55,415 nucleotides of DNA from Ectobacillus panaciterrae DSM 19096 (GTDB lineage Bacteria; Bacillota; Bacilli; Bacillales; Bacillaceae_G): NCBI RefSeq assembly GCF_000430785.1, contig NZ_AUMR01000039.1, positions 12,094 to 67,508 of the forward strand, in the 5' to 3' direction. Within the stretch, counting starts at the first letter, position 1. Each line of letters starts with the position of its first letter. Below, piece by piece: positions 9,120 to 17,714 of the stretch. Both the position numbers and the translations under genes were made by a program. The notes under the pieces were generated by a model. It was not told where the DNA came from and did no database searches. It worked only from the letters and a program-made list of their open reading frames with translations.

Positions 9120-11108
9120 ATGAAAAACATTCTCGCTAGTATTGCAGCAGTGTCTGTCGTAGGAACTGTTGTTCAAACAGCGCAAGCAGCCCCTGATCAA
9201 TTGCAAGTGGTTCCTGATCAAGCGCAAGCGGCCCCTGCGACAACAGCACAACACAAGATCCAGAAAACCGCAAATAAGTATACGGTAAATGCAGACGCTC
9301 TCCGTGTTCGTACAGGCCCTAATACATCTAGTACGATTCTTGGACTCGTAACGCAAGGTCAACCTCTACAAGTAGTAGGGGAAGTAAACGGCTGGTACAA
9401 AATTCAATATAATAACAAGGATGCTTACGTTAGCAAAGATTACGTTACACCAGGTCAGGTAGTAGTGGACGCAGTAACTCTGCGTGTCCATACAGGTCCA
9501 AGCACATCACACTCCACTTTAGGGCTTGTAGGTCAAGGGCAAATTTTGCAAGTGACAGGAGAAACTGACGGTTGGTATAAAATTCAATATAACGATAAAG
9601 ATGCCTATGTCAGCAAAGCTTATGTGACAACTAATGGAACAGCTGTGAAAGTAGCAAAAGCAACGGTACAGGCAAACGGAAAGTATATAGTGAATGTACC
9701 TTCTCTGCGCGTTCGTACAGGCCCTAGTACGTCCCATCCTATTTTAAGTGCATTGGATAAAGGGCAAGTTGTACATGTAGTAGGGGAAGTACAAGATTGG
9801 TATAAAATACAATTCAATGGGCAAGTCGCTTACATAAGTAAAGATTACGTATCCCCAGGAACAGATGAAACTTCTGTGCCTGCGCAATCTAAATTGACAG
9901 AATCTGTCCAACAAGATGGAACATACATCGTAGATGCTGCGGTTCTTCGTGTCCGCACGGGTTCGGCCTCCTACTACCCTGTTATCGGAGGCATATTGAA
10001 AGGACAAGCGTTGCAGGTAACAGATGTTGAAAACGGCTGGTACAAAATCAAATACAACGGTCGTACAGGATTTGTAAGTGGTAAGCTTGTAAAATTTGTT
10101 AAAGGAGCCTCTGTTCAACAGCAATCAGCTCAACAAGAAAAAACTCAACAGCCTGTTCAACAGCAATCAGCTCAACAAGAAAAAACTCAGCATCCTGTTC
10201 AACAGCAATCAGCTCAACAAGAAAAAACCCAGCATCCTGTTCAACAGCAATCAGCTCAGCAAGAAAAAACTCAGCAGCCTGTTCAACAGCAATCAACTCA
10301 GCAAGAAAAAACTCAACAGCCTGTTCAACAGCAATCAGCTCAGCAAGAAAAAACTCAACAACCGGCTCAACATCAACAAACCCAGCAGCCTGCTCAAGAT
10401 TATTATGTTAAGCCAAGCTCTCTAAATGTCAGAAGCGGGGCAGGTATGAATTACGGGGTAACTGGAGTTATTCAATCCGGTCAGAAGGTGCAAGTGGTTG
10501 GACAACAAGCTGGTTGGTATGAAATTAACTATAACGGACAAACTGGATTTGTGGGTAAGAGCCACTTATCCCAAACACCTGTAACACAAGTTGAATCAGC
10601 TCAAACAAGTCAGGCAGCGCAACCTGCGCAACCTGCTAAACCGGCTCAACCTGCTCAAACAGCTCAGCCTGCTAAACCAGCTCAGCCTACTCAAACAGCT
10701 CAGCCTGCTAAACCGGCTCAACCTACTAAGCCGGCTCAGCCTGCTTCTAACGCAGCGGCGTTAATTGAGTATGCGAAATCATTAAAAGGTGTTCCATATG
10801 TATGGGGCGGGACAACACCAAGCGGCTTTGACTGCAGCGGCTTTATCTATCATGTGTACAGTAAATTCGGCTACTCCTTCGGTCGCGCAAGCGTTGCCGA
10901 TTATTGGGACAGCTTTACCAAAACATCAAATCCTCAGCCTGGTGATTTGATTTACTTCCAAAACACATATAAGCCGGGGGCTTCTCATATGGGTGTATAC
11001 CTTGGAAACGGTACATTCGTTGAAGCAGGAGATAGCGGTGTTGCAATTGCCTCTCTTAGCAACTCGTATTGGAACAGCCACTTCTTAGGGTATACAAAGC
11101 CTTATTAA
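9120..11108 (+). CDS. Secreted NlpC/P60 cell-wall endopeptidase with five SH3b domains
   Basis: A 662-residue exported peptidoglycan hydrolase, expected to cut the D-Glu to diaminopimelate bond of stem peptides. A signal peptide covers about residues 1-27 (ending AQAA). Four bacterial SH3 domains follow, each with an LRVRTGP-type strand and a W-Y-K-I core, then a Gln/Glu/Lys-rich linker of 14-residue repeats (about 335-420), a fifth SH3b (LNVRSGAG, GWYEINYNG), an Ala/Pro/Lys/Gln linker, and a C-terminal NlpC/P60 domain. Catalytic residues visible are Cys572 in GFDCSGF and His623 in SHMGVYLG. The RBS AAGAAAGGA precedes the ATG. It is monocistronic with a clear terminator. It resembles the multi-SH3 NlpC enterotoxin/autolysin-like proteins of the B. 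cereus group, but has more linker repeat than I expect. Confidence 0.93.
   Translation: MKNILASIAAVSVVGTVVQTAQAAPDQLQVVPDQAQAAPATTAQHKIQKTANKYTVNADALRVRTGPNTSSTILGLVTQGQPLQVVGEVNGWYKIQYNNKDAYVSKDYVTPGQVVVDAVTLRVHTGPSTSHSTLGLVGQGQILQVTGETDGWYKIQYNDKDAYVSKAYVTTNGTAVKVAKATVQANGKYIVNVPSLRVRTGPSTSHPILSALDKGQVVHVVGEVQDWYKIQFNGQVAYISKDYVSPGTDETSVPAQSKLTESVQQDGTYIVDAAVLRVRTGSASYYPVIGGILKGQALQVTDVENGWYKIKYNGRTGFVSGKLVKFVKGASVQQQSAQQEKTQQPVQQQSAQQEKTQHPVQQQSAQQEKTQHPVQQQSAQQEKTQQPVQQQSTQQEKTQQPVQQQSAQQEKTQQPAQHQQTQQPAQDYYVKPSSLNVRSGAGMNYGVTGVIQSGQKVQVVGQQAGWYEINYNGQTGFVGKSHLSQTPVTQVESAQTSQAAQPAQPAKPAQPAQTAQPAKPAQPTQTAQPAKPAQPTKPAQPASNAAALIEYAKSLKGVPYVWGGTTPSGFDCSGFIYHVYSKFGYSFGRASVADYWDSFTKTSNPQPGDLIYFQNTYKPGASHMGVYLGNGTFVEAGDSGVAIASLSNSYWNSHFLGYTKPY
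10111..10390 (+). repeat. 42-bp coding tandem repeat in the NlpC linker
   Basis: About six copies of a 42-bp unit encoding PVQQQSAQQEKTQQ, near-identical at the DNA level with a few substitutions (CAG/CAT, TCA/ACT). A shorter degenerate repeat (AQPAKPAQP type) lies at about 10600-10745. Such arrays change copy number by slippage, giving a variable spacer between the wall-binding and catalytic domains. Confidence 0.9.
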
Positions 11109-11172
11109 TATAATAAAAGCTTTATAAAATACTAGAATTTATTTCACTCAACAATTCTATATGTGATACTAA

Positions 11173-11203
11173 TGCGTCTTGCTGTTAAGCAAGGCGCATT
11201 TTT
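11173..11203 (+). terminator. Terminator of the NlpC/P60 gene
   Basis: Stem TGCGTCTTGCT / AGCAAGGCGCA (one G-T pair), loop GTTA, followed by five T. It lies 65 bp after the stop codon. Confidence 0.85.
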
Positions 11204-11205
11204 CT

Positions 11206-11411
11206 GGTTCTGGTGCAAATATGTCATTATATAAGTCCACTTTGTTATTCCGACATATCTGTCGTTTGCCACGTAGAACAAATGGGAAACTGTGCTCGCT
11301 CCCTCTCTCTCTCCCTGCATGGGCCACGAAAAGGGTTTGACCGCTTCTACGCTTAGTCAGATGATCTCTCCTCACTATAAAAAGTCGGTTTTTTTATTCA
11401 CTTGTATATAG
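11206..11411 (+). repeat. Dispersed repeat, copy A (hybrid of two subtypes)
   Basis: The first part (TATAAGTCCACTTTGTTATT through the CT-rich tract and CATGGGCCACGAAAAG) matches copy C at 26041. The last 80 bp (TTTGACCGCTTCTACGCTTA through CACTTGTATATAG) matches the tails of copies B (24679) and D (26331). It starts with GGTTCTGGTGCAAAT, similar to an IS6-family terminal repeat. It runs directly into the terminator module of the SASP gene. No coding sense is seen. Confidence 0.7.
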
Positions 11412-11460
11412 ATGGCAACGGTATGACAAAATGTTTTACTTCAACACCAAAATAATAACA

Positions 11461-11477
11461 GGACGGTATAACCGTCC
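11461..11477 (-). terminator. SASP terminator, copy 1
   Basis: Hairpin GGACGGT / ACCGTCC with a 3-nt loop, downstream of the SASP gene read on the minus strand. It is part of an 80-bp module (11411-11493, with GGCAACGGTATGACAAAAT) that recurs near 14455, 22712 and 28121. Confidence 0.75.
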
Positions 11478-11507
11478 CGTTAAAGCTATTGTATTTATTC
11501 TCCACCC

Positions 11508-11714
11508 TCAGTGTCTGAACCCGCCTAATTTCTGCTCAGCCATTGCAACAAGGCGCTTTGTAATTTCTCCACCTACAGAACCATTAGCGCGAGATGTTGT
11601 TTCCGGTCCAAGTTGAACACCAAACTCTTGTGCAATTTCCCACTTCATTTGGTCAAGTGCTGTTTCTGCACCTGAGATAAGCGCTTGATTGCGACTTCCT
11701 CTGTTCTTTTCCAT
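11508..11714 (-). CDS. Alpha/beta-type small acid-soluble spore protein, copy 1
   Basis: A 68-residue SASP. These proteins coat spore DNA, shift it towards A-form and protect it from UV, and are degraded at germination. Both family signatures are present: a GPR-protease-type region in the first half ([18 protein letters not shown]) and [17 protein letters not shown] in the second. The start ATG has a consensus RBS AGGAGGTGGATCA. The gene differs from copy 2 at only a few positions, and its upstream DNA is also conserved with copy 2, so the whole cassette was duplicated. Expression is expected in the forespore under sigma-G. Confidence 0.95.
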   Translation of the reverse strand: MEKNRGSRNQALISGAETALDQMKWEIAQEFGVQLGPETTSRANGSVGGEITKRLVAMAEQKLGGFRH

Positions 11715-12065
11715 ATTGATCCACCTCCTATTTTCCTATAGATTTTCCTAAAGATGAAAAATTACTACAATTCTAACTAGGTAATTTATGGTACTTTTTT
11801 CTCTCACAGCAATCGATTTGTAAACCTATTTGATTCAATCATAATATCAAAACAGTTAGACTTCTCAATTACATAAACAGAAAAGACTTGCTCTTATTTT
11901 TCTCTCGATTTTCTTGTTAGCCCACTCCATGTCTGTTACTACATGCTAAGTATTTTATCAATTCCTTATCTGCCTCTTGGCTATTAACCCTTATGTTTCC
12001 TGATTTTAGTAAATAGTGTTTAGAAATGTATACGAATTCTTTTGAACGGTAAGTTATCGAAATCG
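11715..12065. other. Non-coding stretch upstream of SASP copy 1
   Basis: No gene seen. The first 100 bp (CTATAGATTTTCCTAAAGAT and following) is shared with the 5' side of SASP copy 2 at 14765-14860 and presumably carries the forespore promoter. The rest is AT-rich without recognisable features. Confidence 0.5.
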
Positions 12066-12105
12066 CCAAATAATTATTTGGTGATTCAGAATAATGCGTT
12101 ATAAT
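12066..12105 (+). promoter_or_regulatory. Candidate promoter with overlapping 16-bp palindrome
   Basis: A perfect palindrome CCAAATAATTATTTGG (12066-12081) overlaps a possible -35 TTGGTG (12078-12083), followed after 16 bp by a perfect -10 TATAAT (12100-12105). It lies about 160 bp upstream of the aminotransferase start. Position and symmetry suggest a repressor operator; the regulator is unknown. Confidence 0.5.
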
Positions 12106-12266
12106 ACAAAATAATCTATATACGAAAATGTTTTATAACACTATGAAAATTTCCTACCTCTTTTTTAGTTAGAAATCTGGTTACGCAAAATTTTATAAGC
12201 CATCATTAATTCTGATGATTAAAATCTAAGAACATAGCTTAAGGAATAAAGGAGTGCTAACTCACA

Positions 12267-13457
12267 GTGCAATACAAAAACTATTTTCCTGAAAATATAA
12301 AATCAGCATTGGCAAATGATCCTCCTGGATCTTGGATGCCCTCTCTCCCTACTGGATGTATACGTTTAAGTGCAGGATACCCAGCACCTAACCTCGTACC
12401 AACCAATCAAATTAAATCTGCAGTAGATCAAATGATTCAAGAAGAACAGGATTTGCCTTTCCATTACTTAGGAAGCCCTCGCATCAATATTCTAAAGCAC
12501 CAAATACAACATCGATTGGTCCAGCGGAGTATTCAGTCTGAGGAACAGGAACTTTTGATTACTTCAGGAGCGAGTCAGGCTATTGATTTAATAGCTCGTA
12601 CTTTACTTGATCAACAGGCAGTAGTTGCCGTTGAAGCTCCAACCTATATGGAGGCTTTAGAAATTTTCCGAAACTATACAAAGCAAATTATTAGTATACC
12701 GATGGATGAGTTTGGGATACAAACAAACGTTTTAGAAGCAGTGTTAACAGAAAGAAAGCGCGCTGGTTTGACTAATCCATGTTTGCTCTACACCATTCCA
12801 TCGTTTCATAACCCGACAGGAAGTACAATGACGACTGATCGCCGCCAGCACTTGTTAGCTCTTGCTACAAAATTTGATTTTTTACTTATTGAAGATGATG
12901 CATACGGAGAATTGTCATTTTCAGAAAGTCCATTCCCCCTTAAAACTTATGATGTAACGGATCGAGTTCTATACGTTGGTTCATTGTCTAAGGTCGTGGC
13001 TCCAGGTATGCGCATTGGTTGGATTTTAGGTCCAAAGATGTTACTATCTGCGATTTCATGGTTTAAAAAAGATTTAGATCACCCGTTTGCTCACGCAACC
13101 ATGTCAGTATACATACAAAACATCGAGTTTGAAGAACGACTTGATATCTTAAGAGATTCTTACAGGGTTAGAAGAGATGCAATGATACAGGCTCTCAAAC
13201 AGTATATGCCCAAATGGGTCACTTGGCATGTTCCAAATGGTGGTTTTTTTGTGTGGTTACATGTGGAAAATATAGATACAGCTGCATTACTAAAACAGGC
13301 CTTAGAAAAAGGTGTTTCATATATTCCAGGAAAACACTTTTTTGTGAATCCAACAGATGGACTTCATTTTCTTCGTCTTTCGTTCAGCTTCGCAGAACTA
13401 GAAGAAATAATTGCAGGAGTTCAGAAGCTAGGGAACCTTTTAAGGGCCATTCAATAA
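12267..13457 (+). CDS. PLP-dependent aminotransferase, class I/II
   Basis: A 396-residue fold-type I aminotransferase of the 2-aminoadipate/LysN-like group, related to the catalytic half of MocR regulators but with no N-terminal HTH. Key residues: Asn182 in HNPTG, Asp211 in EDDAYGEL, the Schiff-base Lys242 in GSLSKVV, and the following Arg in PGMRIGW. The C-terminal substrate-side motif GGFFVWL is present. It starts at a GTG (12267) with AAAGGAG about 12 nt upstream, a rather long spacing; no closer start exists. The donor/acceptor pair cannot be told from sequence. It stands alone, and its 3' end nearly meets a small convergent gene. Confidence 0.85.
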   Translation: MQYKNYFPENIKSALANDPPGSWMPSLPTGCIRLSAGYPAPNLVPTNQIKSAVDQMIQEEQDLPFHYLGSPRINILKHQIQHRLVQRSIQSEEQELLITSGASQAIDLIARTLLDQQAVVAVEAPTYMEALEIFRNYTKQIISIPMDEFGIQTNVLEAVLTERKRAGLTNPCLLYTIPSFHNPTGSTMTTDRRQHLLALATKFDFLLIEDDAYGELSFSESPFPLKTYDVTDRVLYVGSLSKVVAPGMRIGWILGPKMLLSAISWFKKDLDHPFAHATMSVYIQNIEFEERLDILRDSYRVRRDAMIQALKQYMPKWVTWHVPNGGFFVWLHVENIDTAALLKQALEKGVSYIPGKHFFVNPTDGLHFLRLSFSFAELEEIIAGVQKLGNLLRAIQ

Positions 13458-13461
13458 CATG

Positions 13462-13584
13462 CTAATTCACTTTGAAAATACTTGGATCTAAATCAACTGT
13501 ATAAGTACTAATACTTCCCAGATTAGGTTTTTCTTTTATACTTTCCTCATAGACTGCTTTTAAAGCAACGTCAATAGGACTCAT
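13462..13584 (-). CDS. Small hypothetical protein, 40 residues
   Basis: A short ORF (MSPIDVALKAVYEESIKEKP, then TYTVDLDPSIF) with GAAAGGGGAG just upstream of ATG codons at 13590 and 13584; the latter has the better spacing. It is convergent with the aminotransferase (stops 4 bp apart) and divergent from the KTSC gene. Predicted amphipathic helix then strand; no family recognised. Confidence 0.5.
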   Translation of the reverse strand: MSPIDVALKAVYEESIKEKPNLGSISTYTVDLDPSIFKVN

Positions 13585-13676
13585 TTTCATCTCCCCTTTC
13601 ACCTTACACTTCGACATCTTGAAAGGGCTTTCATGCTTTGACGTCGAAATATACCAGAGAAAGGGGATGGTTAATT

Positions 13677-13886
13677 ATGACTATGCAATCTGTAATCTCT
13701 TCAAAGCTAATTGCAGTTGGGTATAATACTAGTTCCATGATATTACGTATTCAATTCAAAAACGGTACATATGATTATTACGATGTACCAGAGCATATTT
13801 ACACCGGATTAATGAATGCAGCCTCACACAGTAGATACCATTCAAACTTCATTAAAAATTCCTATCGCTACACTAGAATTCATTAA
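13677..13886 (+). CDS. KTSC-domain protein
   Basis: A 69-residue protein that is essentially one KTSC domain: SSKLIAVGYNTSSMILRIQF, then NGTYDYYDVPEHIYTGLMNA and the SHSRYHSNFIKNSY end. Members of this family occur in phages and accessory regions and sometimes fused to lysyl-tRNA synthetase; the function is unsettled. The start ATG at 13677 is chosen for the RBS GAAAGGGGA; an upstream in-frame ATG (13638) has none. Confidence 0.8.
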   Translation: MTMQSVISSKLIAVGYNTSSMILRIQFKNGTYDYYDVPEHIYTGLMNAASHSRYHSNFIKNSYRYTRIH

Positions 13887-14011
13887 TCTTAATTAAAATA
13901 ATAGCTGGAATAGTAACAGTACACGTTACTTCTCCGGCTATTATCCTTAATACGGAACCACTATCAGAAATGGATTTTTTCGTGATAATTACTCACCCTA
14001 ATTGCTAAAGA

Positions 14012-14212
14012 TTAAAATTCTTTTTCTATTGTCCCAGTGCTAATCGTGACAAAACTGAATTCCCCATCATTAGAGACTATTAGATCATTAGCCTGACTTA
14101 GGTTAGCACTCATATTTCCTGAGTTTGTATCAACGGATATAAACTCCATATATACTTCAGCATCATGATTCAGAACTTGTTGTAGTTTCGTAATTAACTC
14201 GTAAACCTTCAT
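14012..14212 (-). CDS. Hypothetical protein, 66 residues
   Basis: Begins MKVYELITKLQQVLNHDAEVYMEF and ends with a beta-rich segment (GEFSFVTISTGTIEKEF). This helix-then-strand arrangement (a short 'ELI..L' helix, then 'D-A-E-V') is typical of small phage- or plasmid-borne proteins, but no named family is recognised. The start ATG at 14212 follows AAGAGGA; a longer in-frame version from 14287 lacks an RBS. Confidence 0.6.
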   Translation of the reverse strand: MKVYELITKLQQVLNHDAEVYMEFISVDTNSGNMSANLSQANDLIVSNDGEFSFVTISTGTIEKEF

Positions 14213-14506
14213 GCCCATTCCTCTTTTCTTCAGTGATAGCTTCTCCTTATAGGATATCCAAACTATACCAAAAGAAAAACTTCCCACAGGGATACAAAGG
14301 GGAAAACCATTGTAGCAAGAAAGTATAAAAAAATGGAGGTTTCCGTACCCCTTTCAATTTAGAATGATTTCTGAACTGGAAGAGATGCAGAAGCTTCTCC
14401 CTTGAATGAATGCTGCACGTTTTACCATCACAATATCGCGCTATACCGAATCATATATAGATGGCAACGTATGACAAAATTCTTTACTTTAAACGCCTAA
14501 ATAATA

Positions 14507-14529
14507 AAAGGACGGCATAACCGTCCTTT
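14507..14529 (-). terminator. SASP terminator, copy 2
   Basis: Stem AAAGGACGG / CCGTCCTTT with a 5-nt loop, followed by a T-rich stretch on the minus strand. It lies within the second copy of the 80-bp module (14455-14537), directly downstream of SASP copy 2. Confidence 0.8.
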
Positions 14530-14554
14530 TAAAGCTGTTTTTGTTTTTTTATTT

Positions 14555-14761
14555 TTAGTGTCTGAATCCACCTAATTGTTGCTCAGCCATTGCAACAAGA
14601 CGCTTTGTTATTTCTCCACCCACAGAACCATTGGCACGAGCTGTTGCTTCTGGTCCAAGTTGCACACCAAACTCTTGTGCGATTTCCCACTTCATTTGGT
14701 CAAGTGCTGTTTTTGTACCTGAGATAAGCGCTTGATTACGACTTCCACTTTTATTTGCCAT
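14555..14761 (-). CDS. Alpha/beta-type small acid-soluble spore protein, copy 2
   Basis: A 68-residue DNA-protecting spore protein starting [15 protein letters not shown], with both SASP signature regions ([18 protein letters not shown] and [17 protein letters not shown]). It has a consensus RBS AGGAGGTGAATC. It differs from copy 1 mainly at the first residues and at a handful of internal positions. The gene, its terminator and about 100 bp of upstream DNA all match copy 1, showing a cassette duplication about 3 kb apart. Expected forespore expression. Confidence 0.95.
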   Translation of the reverse strand: MANKSGSRNQALISGTKTALDQMKWEIAQEFGVQLGPEATARANGSVGGEITKRLVAMAEQQLGGFRH

Positions 14762-15024
14762 ATAGATTCACCTCCTATTTTCCTATAGATTTTCCTAAAG
14801 ATAAAAAATTACTACAATTCTAAATAGGTAATTTATGGTATTTCAATTTAGGTTATTGAAGTTTCAATATCATCTTTATCATTTTTTAGCTTTCTTCACT
14901 ATTTGTACCAAAACTGAATAATGATAAACGGCTTGGTTAATGGTAAAATTTACAATGAGGTGTGAAAGAAAGATTCCAAGAGAGAACATGCATTTTTCAC
15001 AGGAAAAATAAAGGAGTGAGAGGT

Positions 15025-16203
15025 TTGAAAAGGCGTATTTGTATTGTAGGCAGTGGTACAGCAGGGCTGCACCTGGCTTATGCTCTTAAGGAAGAATTTG
15101 ATGTAACAGTTATTCATCATCGCTCAGTAGATCAGATCAGAAACGGACGAATCATGTCTACTCAGGTTCACTTTGGAGCAACAAGAAGGCGTGAAAATCG
15201 CTTTGCTATGCCAAAATGGGATGAACAAGCTCTTATTGAAAGCATTCATATTAGCATTGGAAATCAAAAGCTATTTACAGGAATGTTGAAAGAACCGGCA
15301 TTGTCCGTTGATCAACGTTTATATTTCTCACACTGCATAGAGGATCTCGCAGAGAAAGGGGTCTCTTTCCGTTTAAAAAAGGTAGTTAAAGAGAATATAG
15401 AAACATTAACAGATGAGTTTGATTTAGTCATTGATTGTACTGGAAAATCAGGACCTCTTATGCCATTTCCTATTGAAGAAGAGCTCTCTCCTTTCCAAAC
15501 ACCGCAGAGAAAATGTATTGTTGGTTACTTTTTAGGTATAAAACCAAATACTCCTCAAGGAATAGGCGTAACGGTTCTTCCTGAATTAGGTGAAATGTTT
15601 GAAATACCTGCCATAACAGAACATGGTCCTGTTACTATCTTGTTCATTATGGCGATCCCAAACAGAAACTTAGACGTATTTCAAGGGATAAAAACAGCAG
15701 AAGAGTTTACCCTCAAAATGAGAACCGCTACACAAAAATTTTTCCCTGAAATTCACAAACGAATAGCGGAAGAAAAGTTTTCTTTATGTGACGAACATGG
15801 CTTTCTTCAAACTGCTATTATACCGGCTATTCGAAAACCATATCTTACCGTTAAAAATAAGTTAGTAGTTGGATGCGGGGATAGCGTGTTTCTAAATGAT
15901 CCTATTACCGGCCAAGGTTGTAATCTGTCTTCTTATTGTGCAGAAAAATTGTATGAAACTCTTATTGAATTCAAGGATTCAACATGGAATACACAGGTAG
16001 GAGAATCTTATTGGAATCGAACGAAGCAGTTTGTAAAAGAGGTAACCGAATGGACAAATGCCATGACCTTGCCATTACCTGAACATGTGATTCAATTGTT
16101 ACTTCAGGGTGCAAAGGACCAAGCAAAAGCGGATGAAATTGCCGAATGGTTTGCTGATCCAAGAACAGCGTATCAAGATTTCTCGTCTGCAACAACAATC
16201 TAG
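15025..16203 (+). CDS. StyA-like FAD-dependent monooxygenase
   Basis: A 392-residue flavoprotein of the styrene/indole monooxygenase StyA type. The N-terminal dinucleotide-binding motif RICIVGSGTAGLHLAYAL is clear, the middle carries DLVIDCTGKSGP, and the C-terminal FAD contact is VVGCGDSVFLNDPITGQGCN. In characterised systems StyA epoxidises aryl alkenes or indole with reduced FAD from a separate reductase StyB; no reductase gene is nearby here. I start at TTG 15025 because AAAGGAGTGAGAGG is correctly spaced and the fold begins at once; an upstream GTG would add 21 unlikely residues. The substrate is unknown. Monocistronic, with a long perfect terminator hairpin further downstream. Confidence 0.75.
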   Translation: MKRRICIVGSGTAGLHLAYALKEEFDVTVIHHRSVDQIRNGRIMSTQVHFGATRRRENRFAMPKWDEQALIESIHISIGNQKLFTGMLKEPALSVDQRLYFSHCIEDLAEKGVSFRLKKVVKENIETLTDEFDLVIDCTGKSGPLMPFPIEEELSPFQTPQRKCIVGYFLGIKPNTPQGIGVTVLPELGEMFEIPAITEHGPVTILFIMAIPNRNLDVFQGIKTAEEFTLKMRTATQKFFPEIHKRIAEEKFSLCDEHGFLQTAIIPAIRKPYLTVKNKLVVGCGDSVFLNDPITGQGCNLSSYCAEKLYETLIEFKDSTWNTQVGESYWNRTKQFVKEVTEWTNAMTLPLPEHVIQLLLQGAKDQAKADEIAEWFADPRTAYQDFSSATTI

Positions 16204-16344
16204 AAAGTATAGCGAGAATTCTATATAGCATAAAAAATCTAGCAAACTTGGCCATGCTGATACTATGACGGATTGTCTTATAAGTACAGGATAATTCTTT
16301 AATTACTTATAATCTTCGTTATAAGCATTCAATGTATCTAGAAG

Positions 16345-16391
16345 CCGATAAGAACCCCCTTCAGTTTTAAATTGAAGGGGGTTCTTATCGG
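16345..16391. terminator. Perfect 19-bp bidirectional hairpin
   Basis: Inverted repeat CCGATAAGAACCCCCTTCA / TGAAGGGGGTTCTTATCGG with a 9-nt loop, between the StyA-like gene and minus-strand GNAT debris. It can terminate from either side. Confidence 0.8.
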
Positions 16392-16558
16392 CAGTCAATA
16401 TATCTATAAATCAAAAAAGCCCCTCCAAATTGTTTGTTAGAAGACTGTTCATTCATATAACCTATTTTTGAATTATCTGTTTCAATTAAAAGATTGACCT
16501 TTTCACATCCAATTTCCCTAAATCTATTTTCAAGTTCATTAATGTATATTCTATTCAT
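16385..16558 (-). pseudogene. GNAT acetyltransferase C-terminal remnant
   Basis: A 57-codon frame whose first half reads NELENRFREIGCEKVNLLIETDNSK, the usual alpha4/beta6 segment of small GNAT N-acetyltransferases. The expected next segment (FYEKLGY and after) is replaced by unrelated sequence, and the acetyl-CoA binding half upstream is missing. It ends inside the terminator hairpin. Confidence 0.55.
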
Positions 16559-16580
16559 AGTTAGTTAACGATGGAATTTG

Positions 16581-17687
16581 TTATTCTTTTATGGTAGATG
16601 ATTTACTTTTCCACCTCTTCTGTATGATAGCAATCAATAGCAGCAATATCGGAATGAACGTCATAATGCATGTTCCATAAAAAGGGAGAATCGTTCTGAT
16701 GAATTTGACCAGTTCCTCCATATTAGGAGCTACCCATATACTGAATAAAGCCACAAGAAAACCGAGTGGAAATATAAGGGGGCGGTAATCAGATAGATGT
16801 AACCATTGAGCCGTTCCTAGAACAAGTACATAATAGAACACTGAAAGTTTGATGAACACCCCTGTCACCCAAATAACTATCACGACTGACTCAAAATTTT
16901 CAAAAAAAGTAGCAACACTAATGTATCGGAAAACAAGAAACACTGGATATGTATAATCGCTTGCTAATTCTCCAAGCAAAAAAATGCTAATAATATCGAG
17001 ATACACCATGATTAACATACTGAAAACCACCGCTATCATACTCCATTTCATCCCTTTTTCACGATCGGTCAAAAAAGGAAGCAGCATAGAAATCAGAAAA
17101 ACTTCACCGAACCAAACCATGGCTCCGGTTGCTCCCATGATTGGAGGCATGATCCCATGTTCCATAATCGGAAACATATTTTCTGGTTTGAATTGAGGTA
17201 TGAGCAGTACAAATAGCAGCAGTGGAAGTATCAAGAGTGGGACAAATATTTGAGCGGATCTTCCCAACACTTCCACACCGCCTCGTATAGCGAAAGCACA
17301 AAGAAGAATCATACTTCCCACAACTACAATCATAGGAGTTTTAGGGAGAAAGGTAGCAATAATGAAACCAGCATATTGCTGACTTATTGTTCCTGATAAA
17401 TACAGAAAATAGAACAATATGACAAATCCAAGTATTTTTCCTAGAATCCGACCCATAATATGCTGACTGTATTGGATGATGGTCTCCTTTGGATACATTT
17501 TATGTAATTGATGCACAATAAACGCTGTAAAAAATCCGTTGAGAGACGCTAAAATTGGTGAAATCCACATATCACGATGCGCAAACGTACCCGTGACAAT
17601 TGGAACATTAAGAATAGCGGTTGATATTATCGGTGGCACGATTAAAAATGCCATCTGGAATGCAGAAATTTTCCCTTTTTCGATCAT
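16581..17687 (-). CDS. Germinant receptor B subunit (GerAB-type permease)
   Basis: The 368-residue integral membrane subunit of a GerA-family germinant receptor, in the APC-like amino acid permease fold with about 10 transmembrane segments. In characterised receptors this subunit binds the germinant in the spore inner membrane. It starts MIEKGKISAFQMAF and carries TIIQYSQHIMGRILGKILGF and FRYISVATFFENFESVV, both conserved in the family. The RBS is GAGGTAAACAAGG. It is last in the minus-strand operon A-C-D-(broken B)-B and is the only complete B subunit there. Forespore expression is expected. Confidence 0.9.
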   Translation of the reverse strand: MIEKGKISAFQMAFLIVPPIISTAILNVPIVTGTFAHRDMWISPILASLNGFFTAFIVHQLHKMYPKETIIQYSQHIMGRILGKILGFVILFYFLYLSGTISQQYAGFIIATFLPKTPMIVVVGSMILLCAFAIRGGVEVLGRSAQIFVPLLILPLLLFVLLIPQFKPENMFPIMEHGIMPPIMGATGAMVWFGEVFLISMLLPFLTDREKGMKWSMIAVVFSMLIMVYLDIISIFLLGELASDYTYPVFLVFRYISVATFFENFESVVIVIWVTGVFIKLSVFYYVLVLGTAQWLHLSDYRPLIFPLGFLVALFSIWVAPNMEELVKFIRTILPFYGTCIMTFIPILLLLIAIIQKRWKSKSSTIKE

Positions 17688-17714
17688 CCTTGTTTACCTC
17701 ATTCAACTTTTCTT

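Noticed and set aside
10111-10390. Regular repeat array as a possible CRISPR
   Set aside because: The 42-bp units are back to back without spacers and keep one coding frame inside the NlpC/P60 protein.
16385-16558. Intact small acetyltransferase
   Set aside because: Only the C-terminal helix-strand of the GNAT fold is present; the acetyl-CoA loop is missing.
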